A DNA stretch of 14,428 nt, from positions 1 through 14,428 of the forward strand of contig WQZW01000007.1 in NCBI GenBank assembly GCA_009780545.1, read 5' to 3'. The notes below the pieces were generated by a model, which saw only the letters and a list, made by a program, of their open reading frames with translations, had not been told where the DNA came from and ran no database searches. Origin of the DNA: Treponema sp. GTDB lineage: Bacteria > Spirochaetota > Spirochaetia > Treponematales > Breznakiellaceae. Position 1 is the first letter of the stretch, and every line of letters begins with the position of its first letter. The position numbers and the translations under genes are program-made. This document shows positions 7,252-13,326 of this stretch, piece by piece.

Positions 7252-7399
7252 GCCTTCCCTCTTTGCGCGCCCTTTCGATCAGCCCGTCGCTCAGCACGAG
7301 GGCTATTCTCTGGATGGCGGCACGAACATAGTCCCTGTCGTCGATGTCCTTCCGGAGCCGCTCGATCCGTTCCGAACCGGCCGCTTCTCCTATTATCAT
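7220..7399 (-). CDS. Small 59-residue charged protein downstream of yraN
   Basis: ATG at 7399 overlaps the yraN stop as ATGA, and the frame runs to TAG at 7220-7222. The middle (about 9-46) reads as amphipathic helices with ERIERLRKDIDDRDYVRAAI and IQRIALVLSDGLIERARKEG, and the tail is very basic (RHERQRKRGRG). It has no cysteine and no membrane segment. The exact 4-nt overlap, helical heptad-like pattern and filling of the otherwise empty gap between two real genes argue that it is translated. It overlaps the zinc-motif gene by 32 nt in another frame. The function is unknown; a role with YraN or a nucleic acid is possible but unsupported. Confidence 0.65.
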   Translation of the reverse strand: MIIGEAAGSERIERLRKDIDDRDYVRAAIQRIALVLSDGLIERARKEGRHERQRKRGRG

Positions 7400-7749
7400 A
7401 CAGTCTCCATAAAGGCCGATGCAAGATGGGTGACAGCCCTTTTTGCCACAAAAATAACGTCGAAGCGAATCGCCCGATGTTCATATTGTCGATTTAAGCT
7501 CAGAAAATAATTAGCGGTTTCTATGATCCTCGCCTGCTTTTCGGCATCGACTCCGTAGGCAAGATTCTCTATCCCCATCGTGGACCAGGACTTAACCTCG
7601 ACGAAGACCAGCGTCTCCCCGTCCATGGCGATAATGTCCACCTCCCCGCTCCGCCAACGGAAGTTTCGTTCGACAATGCTCAGCCCCGACTCCCGCAACA
7701 GCTCGACCGCCCTATCCTCTCCCTCCCTTCCCAACCTGGAACTGTTCAT
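7396..7749 (-). CDS. yraN: YraN-family (UPF0102) nuclease-fold protein
   Basis: 117 residues, the normal length of this family. The characteristic pattern is complete: GREGEDRAVELL at 7-18, ERNFRWRSGEVDIIA at 27-41, FVEVKSW at 49-55 and the IRFDVIF stretch near the C-terminus. The E-x-D and E-V-K positions (E36, D38, E51, K53) match the Holliday-junction-resolvase/restriction-endonuclease-like metal site; the real activity of the family is still poorly defined. Start ATG 7749 has GGAGGG 5 nt upstream. It is the first gene of the operon that ends with luxS. Upstream, TTGACA (7795-7790) could be a -35 box, but I find no convincing -10. Confidence 0.92.
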   Translation of the reverse strand: MNSSRLGREGEDRAVELLRESGLSIVERNFRWRSGEVDIIAMDGETLVFVEVKSWSTMGIENLAYGVDAEKQARIIETANYFLSLNRQYEHRAIRFDVIFVAKRAVTHLASAFMETV

Positions 7750-7807
7750 AGCAACCCTCCGGTAGATTGGACTACCTCCACCAACCTTCTGTCAACCAAA
7801 GCGTGGA

Positions 7808-7855
7808 GATTTGCAGAGCAAATCCCCTTAGCCCATCATCCGAAGGATGATGGGC
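7808..7855. terminator. Two adjacent perfect hairpins between the endonuclease gene and yraN
   Basis: Stem one: GATTTGC/GCAAATC with loop AGA (7808-7824). Stem two: GCCCATCATCC/GGATGATGGGC with loop GAA (7831-7855), an 11-bp perfect stem. They follow the stop of the endonuclease gene (7881) on the minus strand and precede the yraN operon. Neither has a T-tract, so they may block exonucleases, act with a factor, or be a REP-type repeat, and not a classic intrinsic terminator. Nothing else is visible in 7750-7880. Confidence 0.45.
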
Positions 7856-7880
7856 CACCCCGCATTTGCCGGCTGCAACT

Positions 7881-9020
7881 TCACTCCGGCAATCTCAAAA
7901 CCAACATTATCGGCAGGTGATCGCTGAGGCCCCGGCCGGTCCTGGGATTGTAGGCATTGGGTTTGCCGGCCTGGTCGACGAAAGGCCGGACGTCGAGGAC
8001 CCGGCTGTCGACGAACTCCCAACCCGCGGGGCCGAAAAACCGGGGCGAAAGGAGGAAGTGGTCGATGGTTTCCCATGAATTCCGAAAAAAATACGATCCG
8101 CCTGACTTTTCCACGGTCCATGGCGAGTACAGGGCAACGGTTCCGGCCGGAAAGTGCCGGGCCGCAGGCGGCTTCTCATGGCTGATGACGATAAAGTCCC
8201 GCTGGCCCGAACGGGGAATGCCGGCCGGCCGATACGCAAGGGCAAGCTCCGCCGCCGCCCGGCTGTCCGGAACGAGGGACTTCATCGCCAGGCCGCCGCC
8301 CTTCAGGAATTCGTCGTGGTTGATGTTTAGGTCGCCGACCACGATGACCGGCAGCTCCGGCCGTAGTTCGGCAAGTTCCCGTATTCTCCGCAGAATCACC
8401 CGAGCCGAAGCCATGCGGGTACTTTCGGTCTTGTCCTCCCCGCCGAGCTTGGACTTCCAATGGCAGACGAAGAGCAGGACCGAACCGCTTTCCTCCGCCC
8501 GGCCTTCGCCGCCGGCCTCCCTCACCCTAACTTCCACCTCCAGAACCGGCCGCGGGATAAGATCGCCTTCGATAAAGGCCGAGTGCGAAACGGCCCGTTC
8601 GACGGGAAATCTGCTGATCAGCCCGATCCCCAGGGCCATTCCGGGCTTCCCGGCAAAGTAGGCCCAGTTATAGCCCAGGTTCGGCAGGGCGGACGCAAGG
8701 TCGGCGACGACCCGCGCCGACTCGATTTCCTGCATGGCGATAACGTCCGGCGGGGAATCCAGTTCGGCCAAGGCACCGGCGATGGCGTTCAGCCGGGCCA
8801 TGTACTTCTCCCGGTTCCAACCTGCGGATTCCCGGAACTCGGCATATTCCGTCCCGTCCTCGGTCCCGTCAAAGAGCAGTTGCAGGTTCCAGCTCATGAT
8901 CGTAAGGGAAGTTTCCTCGGTTTCGGCCGACTTTCCCTCGCCTTGTCCGCCGCAACCGGCAAGAGCGGCGATCAAAACCAGGAGCAGTGCGGGCAATCTT
9001 AACCATTTCGGTCTCGTCAT
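7881..9020 (-). CDS. Secreted lipoprotein of the endonuclease/exonuclease/phosphatase (EEP) family
   Basis: 379 residues. A hydrophobic signal ends in lipobox LAGC with C23 as lipid anchor, so the enzyme is outside the cytoplasm. The EEP (DNase I/exonuclease III/phosphatase) active-site set is complete and in order: N45 in SWNLQ, E98 in MQEIE, H187 in CHWKSK, D230 and N232 in GDLNIN, D320-H321 in ETIDHFL, and S366-D367-H368 in GLSDHLP. Members of the fold cut DNA, RNA, phospholipids or inositol phosphates; the substrate here cannot be told. An extracellular nuclease that scavenges nucleotides is a reasonable guess. The ATG 9020 has AGGAG 9 nt upstream. It is apparently monocistronic, divergent from the NUDIX gene, and followed by the paired hairpins. 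Confidence 0.9.
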   Translation of the reverse strand: MTRPKWLRLPALLLVLIAALAGCGGQGEGKSAETEETSLTIMSWNLQLLFDGTEDGTEYAEFRESAGWNREKYMARLNAIAGALAELDSPPDVIAMQEIESARVVADLASALPNLGYNWAYFAGKPGMALGIGLISRFPVERAVSHSAFIEGDLIPRPVLEVEVRVREAGGEGRAEESGSVLLFVCHWKSKLGGEDKTESTRMASARVILRRIRELAELRPELPVIVVGDLNINHDEFLKGGGLAMKSLVPDSRAAAELALAYRPAGIPRSGQRDFIVISHEKPPAARHFPAGTVALYSPWTVEKSGGSYFFRNSWETIDHFLLSPRFFGPAGWEFVDSRVLDVRPFVDQAGKPNAYNPRTGRGLSDHLPIMLVLRLPE

Positions 9021-9089
9021 CGTTGTGTTCTCCTACCATTACTAGGGAGCGAAACCTCAAATTGCTTTAGTGTTTCGGGAAGATTCCTG

Positions 9090-9095
9090 TACAAT
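9090..9095 (+). promoter_or_regulatory. Candidate -10 box (TACAAT) for the NUDIX gene
   Basis: TACAAT lies 27 nt before the ATG at 9123 in the divergent gap between the endonuclease and NUDIX genes. The matching -35 position (TTTAGT/TTAGTG) is poor, so the promoter would need an activator or be weak. I found no good counterpart for the minus-strand gene in the same gap. Confidence 0.35.
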
Positions 9096-9122
9096 CCTTT
9101 CCTTAAGTGCTACCGTAGGAGG

Positions 9123-9626
9123 ATGAAGTCTTACCATGACATTGATTGGGCCACATGGCAGCCTACCGAACGTGCCGTGATCGTGTACATCACCGACAGG
9201 GAACGGGGCAGGGTTTTGCTGATACTGAAGAAGACCGGGCTCGGGAAGGGCAAGGTCAACGCTCCCGGCGGGCGGATCGAGCCGGGGGAAACTCCGGTGC
9301 AGGCGGCGGTTCGGGAATGCCGGGAGGAAGTTTCGCTGACACCGCTGGCCCCGGAAAAGCGGGCCGAGCTGTGTTTCCAGTTCACCTCCGGCTACGCCCT
9401 GTACGGCGAGGCTTTTTTTACCGATTCCTGGGAGGGCGTGGAACGGGCAAGCGCCGAGGCCGATCCCTTCTGGTGCGAGCTGTCCGCAATTCCCTGGGAG
9501 CGGATGTGGGAAGACGACCGCTACTGGCTTCCGCTTGCGTTGGCCGGGAAGAAAATTCGCGGCCGGTACGTGTTCGACGAGGACAGGATGATTTCGCAGG
9601 AATTGGTCGAGGGATTTGGGGAGTGA
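9123..9626 (+). CDS. MTH1-like NUDIX hydrolase (probable oxidised-purine dNTP diphosphatase)
   Basis: 167 residues. The Nudix box runs from G50 to L72: GRIEPGE, then R64-E65-C66-R67-E68-E69-V70-S71-L72. The usual Gly of the final part is Ser71; the metal-binding glutamates are kept. Outside the box it resembles human MTH1: LLILKKTGLGKGKVNAPGG lines up with the MTH1 substrate loop (N46 like Asn33 of MTH1). W129-E-D131-D132-RYW aligns with MTH1 WPDDSYW, whose Trp and two Asp read the oxidised purine. So 8-oxo-dGTP and/or 2-hydroxy-dATP hydrolysis, cleaning the nucleotide pool, is likely. AGGAGG abuts the ATG at 9123 with no spacer, which is unusual, and no other in-frame start is available. Confidence 0.88.
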   Translation: MKSYHDIDWATWQPTERAVIVYITDRERGRVLLILKKTGLGKGKVNAPGGRIEPGETPVQAAVRECREEVSLTPLAPEKRAELCFQFTSGYALYGEAFFTDSWEGVERASAEADPFWCELSAIPWERMWEDDRYWLPLALAGKKIRGRYVFDEDRMISQELVEGFGE

Positions 9627-9672
9627 GGCGCGGAAAATACCGGCCGCAAAATCATGACAAACCCGGCAGAAC

Positions 9673-9701
9673 TTGAAACCACCGGAAAGCTTCCTTAAAA
9701 T
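9673..9701 (+). promoter_or_regulatory. Sigma70-type promoter for arsM
   Basis: TTGAAA (9673-9678), a 17-nt spacer and TAAAAT (9696-9701), 10 of 12 consensus positions. The predicted start is near 9708, about 53 nt before the GTG start of arsM. Confidence 0.7.
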
Positions 9702-9714
9702 ACTGAATTCCCGT

Positions 9715-9728
9715 AAGGCAAATGCCTT
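9715..9728 (+). promoter_or_regulatory. Palindrome just downstream of the arsM promoter, possible operator
   Basis: AAGGCA-AA-TGCCTT is a perfect 6+2+6 inverted repeat located about 7 nt after the predicted transcription start, where a repressor (for instance of ArsR type) would block transcription. No regulator gene is in the window, so the role is inferred from position only. Confidence 0.35.
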
Positions 9729-9760
9729 GGCGGACCCGACCTAAACAGGAGACATTGATT

Positions 9761-10806
9761 GTGAACGACATTATCGAAAACATGAAAAAAATACTACGGC
9801 AGGGAACTGCAAAGCACCGCCGACCTGAAAACAAGTGCCCGCTGTTGCGGGGGCGGTCAGAGCGACGACGTAAAGAAAATCGTCCCGTTTATCGCCGACG
9901 AAATACTGGAAAGGTTCTACGGTTGCGGGCCGCCGTTGCTGGAAGGCAGAACCGTTCTCGACCTGGGTTTGCGGGACGGGCAGGGACGTGTACATCGCAT
10001 CCGGGCTGGTGGGAGAGGCCGGCTGCGTCATCGGCATCGACATGACGCAGGGGCAGATCGGGATCGCGATAAAGTACCGGGAGGAACAAGCACGGCGGTT
10101 CGGTTTCAAGGAACCCAACACGAAGTTCCTGCAGGGGTATATCGAGGACCTGCAATCGCTGGACATAGCGGGCAACAGTATCGATGTCGTGATCTCAAAC
10201 TGCGTGATCAACCTTTCGCCGGAAAAAAGCCAAGTGTCCAAGGAAATTTACCGCATGCTGAAACCAGGCGGGGAACTGTTTTTTTCGGATGTTTTTGCCG
10301 ACAGGCGAATCCCCGAGGCGTTGGCCCTCAATCCGGTGCTGCGGGGCGAATGCCTGAGCGGCGCGCTGTACGTCGAGGATTTCAGGCGGATGATGGCCGG
10401 GTGCGGATGGAACGATTTTCGCTATACGTCCATCCGCGACCTTGAGCCGGACAACAGGGAAATCGAGGAAAAGATCGGCTTTGCCACCTTCTCGTCAAGA
10501 ACGGTACGGGCCTTCAAGCTGGACGACCTGGAGGATACCTGCGAGGATTACGGACAGGTCGCCTACTACGACGGCGGCATTCCGGGGCATCCCCACTTTT
10601 TCGACCTTGACAATCACCATCGCTTTTTTACCGGCAAGCCGATGCTCGTCTGCGCAAATTCCGCACCGATGGTTTCCGGTACCAGGTACGGCAAGGCGTT
10701 CAGGGTAATCGGAGACCGCAAGACGCATTACGGACTTTTTGCCGCTTGCAGAACCGGTGCGAATACCGTTGACGCTGCCGGGGAAACCGGCGTGGGCTGT
10801 TGCTAA
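9761..10806 (+). pseudogene. arsM: Arsenite S-adenosylmethionine methyltransferase with two +1 frameshifts
   Basis: Homologous to ArsM, which methylates As(III) with SAM. The coding sequence is split over three frames. From GTG 9761 (AGGAGA 8 nt upstream) frame 2 gives VNDIIENMKK. A run of seven A (9785-9791), one too many, moves it to frame 3, which encodes YYGRELQSTADLKTSARCC up to TVLDLG. One extra T in 9968-9970 moves it to frame 1, which begins CGTGRDVYIASG and continues to TAA 10804-10806. With both bases removed it would be 347 residues, normal for ArsM. Typical parts are all there: N-terminal Cys pair, DLGCGTG SAM loop, SNCVINLSP, LKPGGELFFSDVFADRR, GECLSGALY and HPHFFDLDNHH, ending in Cys-Cys. 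As given, no full protein is made. Sequencing or assembly error in homopolymers is as likely as true decay. Confidence 0.9.
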
Positions 10807-10843
10807 GCAACGGCGGTTAAATCCGGTCGGCGCTTAGCCGCCG
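10799..10843. terminator. Bidirectional hairpins between convergent arsM and the second binding protein
   Basis: Two stems: GTTGC/GCAAC around the arsM stop codon (10799-10811), and CGGCGGTTAA/TTAGCCGCCG (10811-10843, ten pairs with one wobble, 13-nt loop). They fill the 44-nt gap between two convergent genes, where a shared terminator is expected. Neither side has a long T-tract. Confidence 0.5.
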
Positions 10844-10850
10844 TCCAATC

Positions 10851-11726
10851 CTACGGCTTTATCAGCCCGGATTGCAGGAGAAAGCTTCTTGCCACGTCCC
10901 TGGGCTCTTCCTGGTCCACGTCAACCCGGTAGTTCAGCCAGCGCATGCCCTCCTCGTTGAGGGTTCCTGACAGCATGTTCAACACCCGCACAAGCTGGGG
11001 GTACTTTTCGGCGATGTCCCGGCGGATTATGGGGACGGCATGGTAGTAGGGGAAAACGCCCCGGTCGTCCTCGAGGATAACCAGACCGTAACGCATCAGA
11101 AGCCCGTCGGTCGAATACGCATCCATCACCTGCACGCTGTCGTTGGCCAGGGCGGTATAGCGGAGATTGCCGGCAAGGACGACAATGTCCTTAAAGTCTA
11201 TTCCGTACACGGCCCGCACGCCCGGAAATGCGTCCGGACGCTGGGTGAATTCCCCCGTGGCCCCCAAAGTAAGCTGCGGGGCAACCGTAATAAGGTCGGA
11301 GATGGTCCGCAGGCCGTAGCGTTCCGCCGTGTCCTGCCTTACCGACAGCGTGTTGGTATTGTTGAAACCGATCTCCCCCAGAACCAGGATGCCGTGCTGT
11401 TCCTCCATACCGGTTCTCGCTATGTCGAGCACTTCCTGCGGACTGCGCCTTTCGGTGTTACCGAAATAGTTGGAATAGATCGTCCCGGAATACTCGACAT
11501 ACAGATGCACGTCGCCTGATTTTATCGCCGCAAAAATGACGTTCGAACTCAGGTTGGGTACGAGCTTTGTCTTAAGATCGGTATTCTCGTCGACAAGAAT
11601 CTGCAGGATATTCCCGATGACAAGCTGTTCGGTAAAATCCTTCGAACCGATGACGATGACATTTTCCCGATTCGAGCACCCGGCAAAGATCATCGCAACC
11701 ATAGCGTACAGAAATGCTTTTTTCAT
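10851..11726 (-). CDS. Osmoprotectant-binding lipoprotein, copy 2 (orphan)
   Basis: 291 residues, same family as the binding protein at 1378-2250. The signal ends in lipobox FAGC (C17). Aligned by eye the two are about four-fifths identical. The parts likely to form the ligand site are unchanged (LYVEYSGTIYSNYF, VMDAYSTDG, VFPYYHAVPI), so the ligand is probably the same or very similar. Differences cluster in the signal peptide, around residues 107-118, in the ITVAPQLTLGATG loop and near the C-terminus. The ATG 11726 has AAGGAGAG upstream. No ATPase or permease lies next to it. Directly upstream is a broken piece of the permease gene, so this is a duplicate that probably feeds the intact transporter at 2276-4049, or is a separate-affinity receptor. 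Confidence 0.92.
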   Translation of the reverse strand: MKKAFLYAMVAMIFAGCSNRENVIVIGSKDFTEQLVIGNILQILVDENTDLKTKLVPNLSSNVIFAAIKSGDVHLYVEYSGTIYSNYFGNTERRSPQEVLDIARTGMEEQHGILVLGEIGFNNTNTLSVRQDTAERYGLRTISDLITVAPQLTLGATGEFTQRPDAFPGVRAVYGIDFKDIVVLAGNLRYTALANDSVQVMDAYSTDGLLMRYGLVILEDDRGVFPYYHAVPIIRRDIAEKYPQLVRVLNMLSGTLNEEGMRWLNYRVDVDQEEPRDVARSFLLQSGLIKP

Positions 11727-11766
11727 TCCATCTCTCCTTCTTTGAACAAAGCGATTCGGGGTGATC

Positions 11767-11851
11767 TCACGCCCGTTTACCGCCCCAAAACACTTCGGGG
11801 TAACAATCCTTTCCATCAACGATGCCATGAAATCGACCGGCAAGGCAAGCG
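11767..11851 (-). pseudogene. Remnant of the 3' end of an osmoprotectant permease gene
   Basis: On the minus strand this stretch matches the last ~27 codons of the permease gene at 2276-2923. PVDFMASLMERIVTPKCF corresponds to LVDFVASLIERIVTPKCF. One base is missing after TGTTTT compared with the intact gene. Restoring it gives the tail GGKRA and a stop at 11769-11767. The match ends abruptly near 11851, close to the alaX promoter region. There is no rest of the permease. The remnant shows that a block running from inside the permease gene through the binding protein was duplicated, or that a second whole transporter lost most of its genes. Confidence 0.8.
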
Positions 11852-11897
11852 GGGTTGTTGATTGCGATGTACCCTATCCCACGATCACTTTTCCTTG

Positions 11898-11903
11898 TAC
11901 AAT
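11898..11903 (+). promoter_or_regulatory. Candidate -10 box (TACAAT) for alaX, possibly giving a leaderless mRNA
   Basis: TACAAT ends only 6 nt before the ATG at 11910, so transcription would begin at or next to the start codon. In agreement, no ribosome-binding sequence is present before this ATG. No recognisable -35 box is found at 16-18 nt spacing. Confidence 0.35.
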
Positions 11904-11909
11904 GCAACC

Positions 11910-13205
11910 ATGAGCACTAACCGAACCGAAAGGCTTTATTATAGTTACGCCTCTCCCGAATCGTTTGATGCCAAGATACTTGAGCTCCGTCCTGTCGAAA
12001 ACGGCATGGCCCACATCATCATGGACAAAACCATTTTCTATCCTGAAGGAGGCGGACAGCCTGCCGACCGGGGAACCGTCAACGGCATGGCCATCGTCGA
12101 TGTGCAGGAAAAAAATGGCGAGATTGTTCATGTCGTTAACCAGGACTGTAATTCCGCTGAGTTGGGACCCGGTCCGGCAAAGCTGGTTTTGGACAACGGC
12201 CGACGTAGGGATATTACCGCCCAGCATACGGGCCAACATCTGCTTTCGGGGATAATTTTTCGCATGACGGGTAGCAATACCGTTTCGATGCACTTGGGCG
12301 ATGAAACCTGCACCGTCGATATTGCCATGGCCGAAATGAGCGCCTCGCTATTACTCGAGATAGAAGATGCCGTTGCCGATGCAATCGAAAAAAATCTTCC
12401 TATTATGACGCATATTTGTCCGCCAGAAAATATCGCCGCGCTTCCCCTGCGAAAGTTTCCGCCGCAAGGAGAGGACGTGATTCGCGTGGTCGAGATCACC
12501 GGGATTGATTTTTCCCCCTGCTGCGGTACGCACTTTATCTCGACGGCGGAGATCGGCATGCTCCGAATCCTCTCCGCGGAAAAATATAAGGGCATGACAC
12601 GGATTACGTTTATTGCCGGGCGCAGGGTTCTGGAGGACAGCCGCCTCCTGCGTCACAATGCCGTTCTTGCATCCCATGCCCTGAACGTTCCGCCGGCCGA
12701 AACCGGCAAGGCCGTTACCGAGTTCCTAGAAAAATCTGCACAACTCGAAAGGCGGCTGAAGTTGTTGGAAGAAATCATTGCCCGACAGAACAATAGCCTC
12801 CCGTCCAATTCAGATATGCAGCTGAAGTTGTTGGAAGAAATCATTGCCCGACAGAAGGCTACAGCCTTGCTTGATAAAGTACCGCCCTGCGATTCCGCAA
12901 GTCAGGCGACTGTTATCGAATATTACAAAGAGGAAAGCATTGCCGAAATACTTTCCATCGGTAAGGCTATTCCAAAAGAGGCGGAAAACAGAAAAACCGC
13001 AGGTGCGATGTTTGTTCTGGCTTCGGCACGGGAACTTAAAGTTGCGATATTTTGTACCGTTAAGGGATTTGATCTTCGTACCCGAATCAAGGCAGCGTTT
13101 GAAAATCAAGGCGGAAAAGGCGGAGGAGGCCCTTCATTTTTTCAAGGGAGTTTTACGACAAAAGAATCATTGGAGGCCTTTCTTCTGGAGATGAAAAATT
13201 GTTAG
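11910..13205 (+). CDS. AlaX-type alanyl-tRNA editing protein (long form)
   Basis: 431 residues. AlaX hydrolyses Ser (or Gly) wrongly attached to tRNA-Ala and corresponds to the editing domain of AlaRS. Seen here: IFYPEGGGQPADRG (42-55), typical of the N-terminal barrel; zinc ligands HTGQH (H106, H110) and C204-x3-H208 in CCGTH; and a C-terminal DHHA1-type domain with GGKGGGG (401-407) that binds the tRNA elbow. The coiled-coil linker (about 274-317) carries LKLLEEIIARQ twice, 22 residues apart, from a perfect 36-nt direct repeat. Start ATG 11910 gives MSTNRTERLYY, where related proteins begin; the frame is open further up to TTG 11862. There is no Shine-Dalgarno. The 3' part appears more AT-rich than the neighbours. 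It ends 121 nt before a convergent gene. Confidence 0.93.
   Translation: MSTNRTERLYYSYASPESFDAKILELRPVENGMAHIIMDKTIFYPEGGGQPADRGTVNGMAIVDVQEKNGEIVHVVNQDCNSAELGPGPAKLVLDNGRRRDITAQHTGQHLLSGIIFRMTGSNTVSMHLGDETCTVDIAMAEMSASLLLEIEDAVADAIEKNLPIMTHICPPENIAALPLRKFPPQGEDVIRVVEITGIDFSPCCGTHFISTAEIGMLRILSAEKYKGMTRITFIAGRRVLEDSRLLRHNAVLASHALNVPPAETGKAVTEFLEKSAQLERRLKLLEEIIARQNNSLPSNSDMQLKLLEEIIARQKATALLDKVPPCDSASQATVIEYYKEESIAEILSIGKAIPKEAENRKTAGAMFVLASARELKVAIFCTVKGFDLRTRIKAAFENQGGKGGGGPSFFQGSFTTKESLEAFLLEMKNC
12755..12856 (+). repeat. In-frame tandem duplication inside alaX
   Basis: The 36 bases at 12755-12790 recur without change at 12821-12856, a period of 66 nt or 22 codons. The 30 bases between the copies (NNSLPSNSDM in protein) do not match what follows the second copy. 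The perfect identity points to a recent slip or gene conversion. The repeat lengthens the helical linker between the editing and DHHA1 domains by about six heptad-like turns without breaking the frame. Confidence 0.9.
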
Positions 13206-13326
13206 CATAATTTCCTGTCTAATAACAGTTCCAAATTAAAGCCCTGGCAAAAATCGCATCCTGGATCGCCGCAGCTCTACTGAACGGCATTTTGAGGATA
13301 TATATAAAAAGGCTTTTAACTTTAAC

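Noticed and set aside
7248..7484. 78-codon minus-strand frame between yraN and the zinc-motif gene
   Set aside because: It overlaps much of yraN and has no ribosome site; the frame at 7220-7399 with ATGA coupling is the better candidate for this gap.
7766..7795. yraN promoter TTGACA, 18 nt, TCCAAT
   Set aside because: The -35 is perfect but the -10 is weak, and the start would fall inside the ribosome-binding site, so I do not annotate it.
9988..10806. Treating the long 3' part of arsM as an independent shorter methyltransferase
   Set aside because: It would lack the first part of the SAM loop (DLG before the break) and the N-terminal Cys pair, which are encoded just upstream in other frames; a frameshifted full-length gene explains it better.
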